A DNA stretch of 64,000 bases. Origin: Mycolicibacterium neoaurum (GTDB lineage: Bacteria > Actinomycetota > Actinomycetes > Mycobacteriales > Mycobacteriaceae). The notes below the pieces were generated by a model, which saw only the letters and a list, made by a program, of their open reading frames with translations, did not search any database and was not told where the DNA came from. Numbering within the stretch: position 1 is the stretch's first letter; the number at the start of each line of letters is the position of its first letter. This document shows, piece after piece, positions 1-6,717 of the stretch. Both the position numbers and the translations under genes were made by a program. Location of the stretch: contig NZ_JAQIIX010000002.1 of assembly GCF_036946495.1 (NCBI RefSeq), positions 186,001 through 250,000 on the forward strand, given 5' to 3'.

Positions 1-959
1 TCCTTGTCCAGGTTGGTCACCGAGGCGACGACCGGGAGGCGGCCGATGAACTCGGGGATCAGACCGAACTTGATCAGGTCCTCGGGCATGACCTCGGCGA
101 AGTGGTCCTGGGTGTCGATCTCGGCCTTGGAGTGCACCTCGGCACCGAAACCCAGGCCGCGCTTGCCGACCCGGTCGGAGACGATCTTCTCCAGGCCCGC
201 GAATGCACCGGCAACGATGAACAACACGTTGGTGGTGTCGATCTGGATGAACTCCTGGTGCGGATGCTTGCGGCCGCCCTGCGGGGGCACCGAGGCCTGG
301 GTGCCCTCCAGGATCTTCAGCAGCGCCTGCTGCACACCCTCGCCGGAGACGTCACGGGTGATCGACGGGTTCTCGCTCTTGCGGGCGATCTTGTCGACCT
401 CGTCGATGTAGATGATGCCGGTCTCGGCGCGCTTGACGTCATAGTCGGCGGCCTGGATCAGCTTGAGCAGAATGTTCTCGACATCCTCGCCGACATAGCC
501 GGCTTCCGTCAGGGCCGTCGCATCAGCGATCGCAAACGGGACGTTGAGCATCTTGGCCAACGTCTGCGCCAGGTAGGTCTTACCGCAACCGGTGGGACCG
601 AGCATCAGGATGTTGGACTTGGCGAGCTCCACCGGTTCGGCACGTGAGTCGCGGGACTTCTCCTGCGCCTGGATGCGCTTGTAGTGGTTGTAGACGGCTA
701 CCGCGAGCGTCTTCTTGGCGGTGTCCTGACCGATGACGTAGCCCTCGAGGAACTCGCGGATCTCGGCGGGTTTGGGCAACTCATCGAGCTTGACGTCGTC
801 GGCGTCGGCCAACTCCTCCTCGATGATCTCGTTGCACAAGTCGATGCACTCGTCGCAGATGTAGACACCGGGCCCTGCGATGAGCTTCTTGACCTGCTTC
901 TGGCTCTTTCCACAGAATGAGCACTTCAGCAGGTCTCCGCCATCTCCAATGCGCGCCAT
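1..959 (-). CDS. clpX: ATP-dependent Clp protease ATP-binding subunit ClpX (3' end outside window)
   Basis: AAA+ unfoldase that recognises substrates and feeds them to ClpP1P2. About 319 residues from the start are visible; the C-terminal part runs off the left edge. The N-terminal zinc-binding domain starts MARIGDGGDLLKCSFC and has a CSFC and a CDEC pair. The Walker A motif GPTGCGKT and the Walker B region IIYIDEVDK follow, then the loop with EGVQQALLKILEG. The ATG at 957-959 is the only start that keeps the zinc finger at the N-terminus. It lies on the same strand as clpP2 and clpP1 but 760 bases downstream of clpP2, past a hairpin and a small gene, so it probably has its own promoter in the 960-1261 gap. 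Identification is by direct resemblance to the family. Confidence 0.97.
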   Translation of the reverse strand, partial: MARIGDGGDLLKCSFCGKSQKQVKKLIAGPGVYICDECIDLCNEIIEEELADADDVKLDELPKPAEIREFLEGYVIGQDTAKKTLAVAVYNHYKRIQAQEKSRDSRAEPVELAKSNILMLGPTGCGKTYLAQTLAKMLNVPFAIADATALTEAGYVGEDVENILLKLIQAADYDVKRAETGIIYIDEVDKIARKSENPSITRDVSGEGVQQALLKILEGTQASVPPQGGRKHPHQEFIQIDTTNVLFIVAGAFAGLEKIVSDRVGKRGLGFGAEVHSKAEIDTQDHFAEVMPEDLIKFGLIPEFIGRLPVVASVTNLDK

Positions 960-1261
960 GTGGGAGGGTCCTACTTCCTGTTTGCAGTCACTCAAAGGTG
1001 GGTTTCCCCGGGTATCAACCCGACGCTACCCGTTCATTCCGTCACGGTGCGACCGAAGGGCCGAATCGCGTCGGTGGTATTTGTTCGCGTGCAGGAGAAC
1101 ATATCTCTCCTGATGCCTTGCCACCCGGCGGCACGCTGACCGTGTCCCTGGCGTGTCGCCGCCGTGACTCGATCGCGGTGAAAACACCCAGGTCGCGCAG
1201 TGCAGCGCGCCGGTGTCCACAATACCGTCGGCGGCGACTGGCAAACATCGGCGGTTCGCGG
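960..1261. other. Intergenic region upstream of clpX
   Basis: About 300 bases without a convincing gene; the open frames crossing it are GC-driven and lack ribosome sites. It must hold the clpX promoter (minus strand). An inverted repeat with 7-bp arms CAGGAGA and TCTCCTG (1092-1098 and 1106-1112) is a possible operator, but nothing identifies the binding protein. In M. tuberculosis this clpX-clpP interval carries mmuM and an efflux gene (from memory); neither is seen here. Confidence 0.5.
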
Positions 1262-1561
1262 TCAGCGTGGCCCCAGCCCGCCCGGACCCACCGGCCCCGG
1301 CCCGACGGGACCCGGTCCCACCGGCCCCGGGCCGACCGGTCCGACACCTACGGGACCGACCACGCCGCCGACGCCGACCGGTCCGGCGGGTCCGACGACG
1401 GGGTTCACCCCATAGGGCAGGCACTGCACCACCGCCGGGTTCCAGTACGTGCCGGCCGGGCACACCGGTTCCTCGGCCTGACTCACCGCTGGGTTGGCCA
1501 CTGTCAGCCCTATCGCGGCGGCGATCCCCGCCACGCCCCATGCCAGCTTGTGCGCACTCAT
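1262..1561 (-). CDS. Small secreted Gly-Pro-Val repeat protein
   Basis: Predicted 99-residue exported protein of unknown function. Starting at the ATG at 1559-1561 (MSAHKLAWGVAG) gives a typical signal peptide: a Lys, then a hydrophobic stretch and an Ala-rich end near VSQAEE. The mature part begins EEPVCPAGTYWNPAVVQC, with two cysteines that could pair. The second half is almost only Gly, Pro and Val in five-residue steps (GPVGP), ending GGLGPR. A ribosome site GGGGAG lies about 8 bases upstream. A longer reading from 1672 would bury the signal peptide and is less likely. It sits between clpX and clpP2, facing the same way, isolated from clpP2 by a strong hairpin. I recognise no characterised family. 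Confidence 0.7.
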   Translation of the reverse strand: MSAHKLAWGVAGIAAAIGLTVANPAVSQAEEPVCPAGTYWNPAVVQCLPYGVNPVVGPAGPVGVGGVVGPVGVGPVGPGPVGPGPVGPGPVGPGGLGPR

Positions 1562-1669
1562 CACAGCCCACTCCCCTCGGTCCTGCCCCGACCTGACGAC
1601 AGCTTCGCACCGCGCGAGCGTGCGCGCAGCCTTTTTGACGCACACGTCAGTAGACGGCATCGCCGAAAG

Positions 1670-1706
1670 CACTCACCCCGGTCCGCATCGCGAACCGGGG
1701 TGAGTG
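1670..1706 (-). terminator. Hairpin terminator after clpP1-clpP2
   Basis: Perfect 13-bp inverted repeat: CACTCACCCCGGT at 1670-1682 and ACCGGGGTGAGTG at 1694-1706, separated by 11 bases. It lies just past the clpP2 stop codon on the minus strand. There is no T-run after it, which is common for mycobacterial terminators. It could also protect the 3' end of the clpP mRNA. Confidence 0.7.
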
Positions 1707-1718
1707 TGTGCGCTGTGA

Positions 1719-2345
1719 TCAGGCGTTCTGGGCAGACAGCTTGCGGTACTCCAGCACCGTGTCGATGATGCCGTAATCCTTGGCCTCGGCGGCGGTGAGG
1801 ATCTTGTCCCGGTCGGTGTCCTTGCGGATGACCGCAGGATCCTTACCGGTGTGCCGAGCCAGGGTGGTGTCCATCAGGCTGCGCATGCGCTCGATCTCGG
1901 CGGCCTGGATCTCCAGATCCGACACCTGACCCTGGATCGCCCCGCCGACGGCGGGCTGGTGGATCAGAACGCGGGCGTTCGGCAACGCCAGCCGCTTACC
2001 GGGGGTACCGGCGGCCAGCAGCACGGCGGCGGCCGAGGCGGCCTGGCCGAGGCAGACCGTCTGGATGTCGGCGCGGACGTACTGCATGGTGTCGTAGATC
2101 GCCATCAACGAGGTGAACGAGCCACCCGGGGAGTTGATGTACATGGTGATGTCGCGATCAGGATCGAGCGATTCGAGCACCAGCAGCTGGGCCATGATGT
2201 CGTTGGCCGAGGCGTCATCCACCTGGACGCCGAGGAAGATGATGCGCTCCTCGAACAGCTTGTTGTACGGGTTGGACTCCTTGACACCGAAGCTGGAGTG
2301 CTCGATGAACGACGGCAGGATGTAGCGCGATTGCATCGGGTTCAT
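1719..2345 (-). CDS. clpP2: ATP-dependent Clp protease proteolytic subunit ClpP2
   Basis: Serine peptidase subunit of the mycobacterial ClpP1P2 tetradecamer. At 208 residues it has normal length. The catalytic triad is visible as Ser104 (in GQAASAAA), His129 (in LIHQP) and Asp180 (in DTDRD). The motif YINSPGGS (about 69-76) forms the oxyanion region. Its ATG overlaps the clpP1 stop codon in an ATGA, so the two subunits are translationally coupled and made in balanced amounts, as the mixed ring requires. In mycobacteria the pair is essential and induced by ClgR (established knowledge). A perfect hairpin follows the stop codon. Confidence 0.97.
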   Translation of the reverse strand: MNPMQSRYILPSFIEHSSFGVKESNPYNKLFEERIIFLGVQVDDASANDIMAQLLVLESLDPDRDITMYINSPGGSFTSLMAIYDTMQYVRADIQTVCLGQAASAAAVLLAAGTPGKRLALPNARVLIHQPAVGGAIQGQVSDLEIQAAEIERMRSLMDTTLARHTGKDPAVIRKDTDRDKILTAAEAKDYGIIDTVLEYRKLSAQNA

Positions 2346-2950
2346 TTGATACCTGCTCCTGGTCCCTCGCCGTTGACGCTGACACTGGTGATGATGTGGT
2401 CGACGAAACCGTATTCCAGGGCCTCCGAGGAGGTGAACCAGCGGTCGCGATCGGCGTCGGCTTCCACCCGCTCCAAGGACTGACCGGTGAACTGGGCGTT
2501 GAGCCGGTTCATCTCCTTCTTGGTCAGTGCGAACTGCTCTGCCTGGATGGCGATATCGGCGGCGCTACCACCGATACCGGCCGACGGCTGGTGCATCATG
2601 ATCCGGGCGTGCGGCAGGGCGTACCGCTTGCCCTTGGTGCCGGCGGCCAGCAGGAACTGACCCATCGACGCGGCGAGGCCCATGGCGTAGGTCGCCACAT
2701 CGCACGGCGCCAGCACCATGGTGTCGTAGATGGCCATACCCGCGGTGACCGAGCCACCGGGTGAGTTGATGTAGAGGTGGATGTCCTTGGTGGGGTCCTC
2801 CGCGGCCAGCAGCAGAATCTGCGCGCACAACCGGTTGGCGATGTCGTCATCGACCTGGGTGCCCAGGAAGATGATCCGCTCGGCGAGCAGTCGCTCGTAT
2901 ACCGAATCGATGAGGTTGAGCCCCGACGTGCCACCACGCATGTCAGTCAC
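2342..2950 (-). CDS. clpP1: ATP-dependent Clp protease proteolytic subunit ClpP1
   Basis: Partner of ClpP2 in the hetero-oligomeric protease. 202 residues from a GTG start (MTDMRGGTSG), with an in-frame ATG at residue 4 as alternative; a GCAGGT ribosome site about 9 bases upstream favours the GTG. The catalytic residues are Ser95 (GLAASMGQ), His120 (MMHQP) and Asp169 (ADRDRW). First gene of the clpP1-clpP2 operon. The 101-base gap to tig contains a match to the ClgR box core (see 3041-3051). Confidence 0.97.
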   Translation of the reverse strand: MTDMRGGTSGLNLIDSVYERLLAERIIFLGTQVDDDIANRLCAQILLLAAEDPTKDIHLYINSPGGSVTAGMAIYDTMVLAPCDVATYAMGLAASMGQFLLAAGTKGKRYALPHARIMMHQPSAGIGGSAADIAIQAEQFALTKKEMNRLNAQFTGQSLERVEADADRDRWFTSSEALEYGFVDHIITSVSVNGEGPGAGIK

Positions 2951-3040
2951 GGCTGGATACCTGCTTTCTTCGAGTTGTCGTACTCGTTCACCGACATTAA
3001 CGAACGCGCGGCGAAGAGCACGCCCCGACAGGCGCGCTTT

Positions 3041-3051
3041 CGCTCACAGCG
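3041..3051 (+). promoter_or_regulatory. Candidate ClgR-binding site upstream of clpP1P2
   Basis: CGCTCACAGCG agrees with the inner part of the ClgR consensus reported for Corynebacterium (CGCYNANRGCG, recalled from the literature). It lies about 90-100 bases upstream of the clpP1 start and immediately after the tig stop codon. The outer consensus bases match only partly. ClgR activation of clp genes is known in actinobacteria; binding here is inferred. Confidence 0.45.
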
Positions 3052-4542
3052 TCACTCCGAGGAGTCGTCGCTCTTCTTGTCGGACTTCTTCTTGGCCTTC
3101 TTCTTGTCCTTCTTCTCCGACTTCTCGGCGGCATCCTCATCGGCGGCGGCGTCGGCGTCGGCGGCCGGCGCCTCGACGGCCAGATCCTCGGCTGCCTCGG
3201 CCTCGGCGGTCTCCTCGCCACCGGCCGGGCCGAAGAACTCGGCGGTGTCGACGACGTTGCCCTCGGTATCGGTGACGGTGGCACCGGAGACGACGGCGGC
3301 GATGGTCAGGCCACGGCGGACATCGGCGAACATCGCGGGCAGCTGGTTGTTTTGCTGCAGCACCTGCAGCAGCTGCTGCGGCTCGATGCCGTACTGCCGA
3401 GACATCAGCACCAACCGCTCGGTCAGATCGGCCTGGCCGACCTGGATGTCGAGCTTGTCGGCGACGGCGTCCATCAGCAGTTGGGTCTTGACGGCCTTCT
3501 CGGCCTCGTTGCGGGTGTTCGTGTCGAACTCCTCGCGGCTGCTGCCCTGCTCAGTGAGGCTCTCGTTGAACTTGTCCTCATCGTGGTCGAGACCGTGGAT
3601 GGCGTTGTGCAGGGTGTCGTCGATCTGCGCCTGCACGATCGCCTCGGGCAGCGGCACCTCGACATCGGCGAGCAGGGCCTCGAGGGCCTTGTCACGGATC
3701 TGCTCGGCCTGCTGGATGCGCTTGACCCGCTTGACCTGCTCGACCAGGCTCTCCTTGAGCTCGTCGATCGTGTCGAATTCGCTTGCCAGCTGCGCGAACT
3801 CGTCGTCGGCCTCGGGCAGCTCGCGCTCCTTGACCGACTTGACGGTAACGGTGACCTCGGCCTCCTGGCCGGCGTGCGGGCCGGCGGCCAGCGTGGTCGT
3901 GAAGACCTTGGACTCACCGGCCTTGAGCCCGATGATCGCCTCGTCGAGGCCGTCGATGAGCTGGCCGGAACCGATCTCGTGGGACAGGCCCTCGGTGGCG
4001 GCCTCGGGCACCTCGGTGCCGTCGACAGTGGCCGACAGGTCGATGGAGACGAAGTCGCCGTCGGCGGCGGCGCGCTCGACACCGGTCAGGGTGCCGAAGC
4101 GGGCACGCAGGTTCTGCAGCTCGGTATCGACCTCGTCATCGGCGATCTCGATCGGGTCGACGGTGATCTTCAGCGCGGTCAGGTCGGGCAGCTCGATCTC
4201 GGGGCGGATGTCGACCTCGGCGGTGAACACCAACTCCTCGTTGTCCTCGAGCTTGGTGACCTCGATATCGGGCTGGCCGAGGGGCTGGAGCTCCGCGGAG
4301 GTGACGGCCTCGCTGTAGCGGCTGGGCAGCGCGTCGTTGACGACCTGCTCCAGGACCGCGCCGCGGCCGATGCGGGCCTCGAGCAGCTTGCGGGGGGCCT
4401 TGCCGGGACGGAATCCGGGCAGCCGCACCTGGCCGGCCAGCTGCTTGAACGCGCGGTCGAAGTCTGGCTCCAGCTCGGTGAAGGGCACCTCCACGTTGAT
4501 CCGGACCCGGGTCGGGCTCAACTTTTCGACGGTGCTCTTCAC
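3052..4542 (-). CDS. tig: Trigger factor, ribosome-associated chaperone/prolyl isomerase
   Basis: Trigger factor binds the ribosome exit tunnel and folds nascent chains. The GTG start at 4540-4542 gives 496 residues beginning MKSTVEKLSPTRVRINVEVPF, preceded by GAGGAG seven bases upstream. The frame stays open upstream only because it reads through the neighbouring tRNA-Pro. The N-terminal domain contains the ribosome-docking signature FRPGKAP. A PPIase domain (about 150-230, GDFVSIDLSATVDGTEV) and a helical C-terminal domain follow. The tail is rich in Ala, Asp, Glu and Lys (ends EKKDKKKAKKKSDKKSDDSSE) and is longer than in many species. tRNA-Pro ends only 40 bases upstream on the same strand, so they may share a transcript. 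Confidence 0.96.
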   Translation of the reverse strand: MKSTVEKLSPTRVRINVEVPFTELEPDFDRAFKQLAGQVRLPGFRPGKAPRKLLEARIGRGAVLEQVVNDALPSRYSEAVTSAELQPLGQPDIEVTKLEDNEELVFTAEVDIRPEIELPDLTALKITVDPIEIADDEVDTELQNLRARFGTLTGVERAAADGDFVSIDLSATVDGTEVPEAATEGLSHEIGSGQLIDGLDEAIIGLKAGESKVFTTTLAAGPHAGQEAEVTVTVKSVKERELPEADDEFAQLASEFDTIDELKESLVEQVKRVKRIQQAEQIRDKALEALLADVEVPLPEAIVQAQIDDTLHNAIHGLDHDEDKFNESLTEQGSSREEFDTNTRNEAEKAVKTQLLMDAVADKLDIQVGQADLTERLVLMSRQYGIEPQQLLQVLQQNNQLPAMFADVRRGLTIAAVVSGATVTDTEGNVVDTAEFFGPAGGEETAEAEAAEDLAVEAPAADADAAADEDAAEKSEKKDKKKAKKKSDKKSDDSSE

Positions 4543-4582
4543 TGCGTTACTCCTCGTAGATGGTTCGGTGTTGCTCGTACGG

Positions 4583-4656
4583 TCGGGGTGACAGGATTTG
4601 AACCTGCGGCCTTCCGCTCCCAAAGCGGATGCGCTACCAAGCTGCGCTACACCCCG
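4583..4656 (-). tRNA. tRNA-Pro (anticodon TGG)
   Basis: A 74-base cloverleaf on the minus strand. The 7-bp acceptor stem is CGGGGTG/CACCCCG with discriminator A. The anticodon loop reads CTTTGGGAG, giving TGG, and the T-arm contains GTTCAAATC. CCA is not encoded. It faces away from the adjacent tRNA-Gly, and tig follows 40 bases downstream. Confidence 0.97.
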
Positions 4657-4786
4657 TGCCTCTTCGTGCCTGTCTTCGGTCGACACGCACGCACGCCGAC
4701 CACGCGAGATACTACGGGCATGTGTCGCGACGCCATCAATTGGATTTGATCGCGCCTTCGCTAGTACAGTCTCCGATGCACCGCAT

Positions 4787-4857
4787 GCGGGCGTAGCTCA
4801 ATGGTAGAGCCCTAGTCTTCCAAACTAGCTACGCGGGTTCGATTCCCGTCGCCCGCT
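4787..4857 (+). tRNA. tRNA-Gly (anticodon TCC)
   Basis: A 71-base cloverleaf with acceptor stem GCGGGCG/CGCCCGC and discriminator T. The anticodon loop CTTCCAA gives TCC, and the T-arm contains GTTCGATTC. CCA is not encoded. A possible promoter (TTGGAT near 4740, TACAGT near 4765) precedes it, with imperfect spacing. A strong terminator begins ten bases after its end. Confidence 0.97.
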
Positions 4858-4866
4858 CAGACGCAG

Positions 4867-4905
4867 AACGGTCCTACCGGCGGAAACGCTGGTAGGACCG
4901 TTTTT
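4867..4905 (+). terminator. Rho-independent terminator after tRNA-Gly
   Basis: A 16-bp stem (one G-T pair) begins AACGGTCCTACC at 4867 and closes on a GAAA tetraloop at 4883-4886. The complementary arm ends in TTTTT at 4901-4905. This is a textbook intrinsic terminator for the tRNA-Gly transcript. The lipoprotein gene at 4925 points toward it from the other side. Confidence 0.93.
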
Positions 4906-4924
4906 CGTGGGGTTCACGTACGGG

Positions 4925-5350
4925 TCAGCCGCCGAGCTTGGTGGCCAGCTCGGGGCACTCGTACTTGACGGCCACCGTGACGATCGTGGTCAGCACATCG
5001 GGTGACAGCCGGCTGCCCATCTGGATCAGCACATCGACCACATCGGAGACCGAGTCGTTGAAACGGCTCTCACCCATGATGCAGGCCAGTGACAGCTGAT
5101 CGGCGATCGCGTCGTCGGGCCCGTCGATACCGGCGGCGCGCACCTCGTCCAGGGCCTGTTGCGAGACACCGGGTGTTCTGGTGGGCGGCGCCTTCGTGGT
5201 GGTCCGCTTCGGTGCGCTCGACGTGTACGGCGTGAGGTCATCCGGTGCCGTCGCCACCCCGGTGGTGCTGCTGCCGCACCCGGCGATCAGGACCGCCCCG
5301 GCCATCCCCCATGCCGCAACCGCCGTCTTGCCCATCGTCGCGTTGCCCAT
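4925..5350 (-). CDS. DUF732-like lipoprotein
   Basis: 141-residue putative lipoprotein. The signal peptide ends in the lipobox LIAGC with Cys25. A Thr/Pro-rich linker (about 30-60) leads to a helical domain: QALDEVRAAGI, a central LACIMGES, and a C-terminal AVKYECPEL. Two cysteines (in LACIM and YECPE) probably form a disulfide. This arrangement resembles the mycobacterial DUF732 family, whose function is unknown. GGAGG lies five bases before the ATG. The next gene upstream on this strand is 53 bases away. Confidence 0.75.
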   Translation of the reverse strand: MGNATMGKTAVAAWGMAGAVLIAGCGSSTTGVATAPDDLTPYTSSAPKRTTTKAPPTRTPGVSQQALDEVRAAGIDGPDDAIADQLSLACIMGESRFNDSVSDVVDVLIQMGSRLSPDVLTTIVTVAVKYECPELATKLGG

Positions 5351-5403
5351 GTTTCCTCCCCCGCCCCGCCGTGCCGATACAACCGTATCGCCGCCGTGAA
5401 GGG

Positions 5404-6324
5404 TCAGCGGTCATCATGGGCGAGATCGTTGACGACGGTGATCGGCAGCAGCACCCGTTCGGTGCGGTGCGCGGAGAACCCGGCATAGAACAACCGGACG
5501 TGGACGAACCATCGGATCGACGAGTGCACCGCACTGGCCGACGGAGCCGCCTCGATGGGCACGGGCAGATGGAACGGCAGGACCACCTGACTGTCACGTG
5601 CCAGCCGGATCCGGTCGCCGACCAGGACGGCCGGGCCGTCGAGTGCACCGCCGCGCGCGGCCCGAGGTCCCGACGGATGCGACAGCCGGCACTTGCGCCA
5701 GCAGACCGCCACGTCACCGTCCGGCAGATCGGCCGTCGGCGCCAACCGCAGCTCACCGCGTATTGTGCTGCCCGCCAGTACGATACGGTCGTTCAGAGTG
5801 ATGTCGATGACGGTCGCCCCATCGCCGGCGAGCGTCTCCACCGCCCCCTGCTCGGCCGAGACATCGGCCGGTCCCACCAACACGTCGAACTCCCCGTGCG
5901 CGTCGATATCGCGGCCGCCGCGCTGCACCACCACGCGGCAGGACCACCGCACCAACTCCGGCGAGGACGGCGGCGCCCACACCGGGACGGTGAAACGTGA
6001 GGTCACCGCCAGCGGTCGGGCCGGTTCGACGGTCAACGGCTCCTCGGCGATACCGACCCAGTCGTCGGCATCGCGTTCGCCGCTGCTGTTCGCACCGACG
6101 CCGCCGAACAACCAGGCGGCGCTGTCCGCGTCGGCCAGAACGGAGTCGGGCCGCCCGGCCCAGTGATACCGGTAGTAGTTGGTGTAACCCCACTGCAGCA
6201 CCGCCGTCCGTACCGAACCTAGCGGCCGCCCACTGGACACCACCGCGGTCACGGTCTGCCCCGGTGTCAGTACCGCGGGTGCGATATCGACGTAGACCAC
6301 AGGCGGGCGCCCGAAGGGGTTCAT
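5404..6324 (-). CDS. Conserved hypothetical protein, two beta-rich domains (arrestin/Spo0M-like?)
   Basis: 306 residues without signal peptide or membrane segment. It starts MNPFGRPPVVYVDIAPAVL. The N-terminal half (about 8-150) contains GQTVTAVVSS and ends FDVLVGPADV. The C-terminal half (about 165-300) contains GSTIRGELRLAP, then IRWFVHVRLFYAGF and ERVLLPITVV. The pattern of two beta-sandwiches with a G-x-x-I-x-G-E-L step resembles arrestin-like or Spo0M-like proteins, but I recognise no catalytic motif. This is a fold guess only. The 95-residue membrane protein gene starts upstream and ends ten bases before this start, so the two are probably co-transcribed. Confidence 0.55.
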   Translation of the reverse strand: MNPFGRPPVVYVDIAPAVLTPGQTVTAVVSSGRPLGSVRTAVLQWGYTNYYRYHWAGRPDSVLADADSAAWLFGGVGANSSGERDADDWVGIAEEPLTVEPARPLAVTSRFTVPVWAPPSSPELVRWSCRVVVQRGGRDIDAHGEFDVLVGPADVSAEQGAVETLAGDGATVIDITLNDRIVLAGSTIRGELRLAPTADLPDGDVAVCWRKCRLSHPSGPRAARGGALDGPAVLVGDRIRLARDSQVVLPFHLPVPIEAAPSASAVHSSIRWFVHVRLFYAGFSAHRTERVLLPITVVNDLAHDDR

Positions 6325-6334
6325 CAGGGCGGAG

Positions 6335-6622
6335 CTACTTGGCCTGGCTCGCGGCGTACTCGTCGGGCCTGTTGCGCTTCATCCACGCGCGCACGGGCCA
6401 GAAGATCACCCACAGCACCGCGTACCCGGCACCGTAGAAGGCCAAGGCGATCGCCATCCCCACCACCCACGCCGGGTAGACGATGATCAGACAGAACTGC
6501 ACCACCTGTTTGAGCACCGGCGGCTGACCGTCCGCCATCGCCAGCACCGACCGCGGATGCAGCGCCTGCAGCATCCGTCGCGTCGGTGACACCTGCGGTG
6601 TTTCGGGATCATCTGTCGACAC
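6335..6622 (-). CDS. Small membrane protein
   Basis: 95 residues from a GTG with AGGAG seven bases upstream. A polar N-terminus (about 1-33) precedes two hydrophobic segments, about 37-60 (VVQFCLIIVYPAWVVGMAIAL) and 60-80 (FYGAGYAVLWVIFWP), and a charged tail KRNRPDEYAASQAK. No family recognised. First gene of a probable two-gene operon with the beta-rich protein. It is divergent from the SARP-type regulator, sharing a 95-base intergenic region. Confidence 0.65.
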   Translation of the reverse strand: MSTDDPETPQVSPTRRMLQALHPRSVLAMADGQPPVLKQVVQFCLIIVYPAWVVGMAIALAFYGAGYAVLWVIFWPVRAWMKRNRPDEYAASQAK

Positions 6623-6717
6623 GGCCGTCTCCTGCGATCATCTGTATGCCTGCGGCTGGACTACCCGACGCTAGCGCCGTGGGGTTGGATCTTCGTTGGA
6701 CCCGTCGGGAGGTGTCG

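Noticed and set aside
2777..4318. 513-codon Ser-rich frame on the + strand
   Set aside because: Antisense to tig; its Ser-rich composition comes from reading tig codons backwards.
4543..4686. N-terminal extension of trigger factor
   Set aside because: The frame reads through the tRNA-Pro gene; the GTG at 4542 has the ribosome site and the conserved family start.
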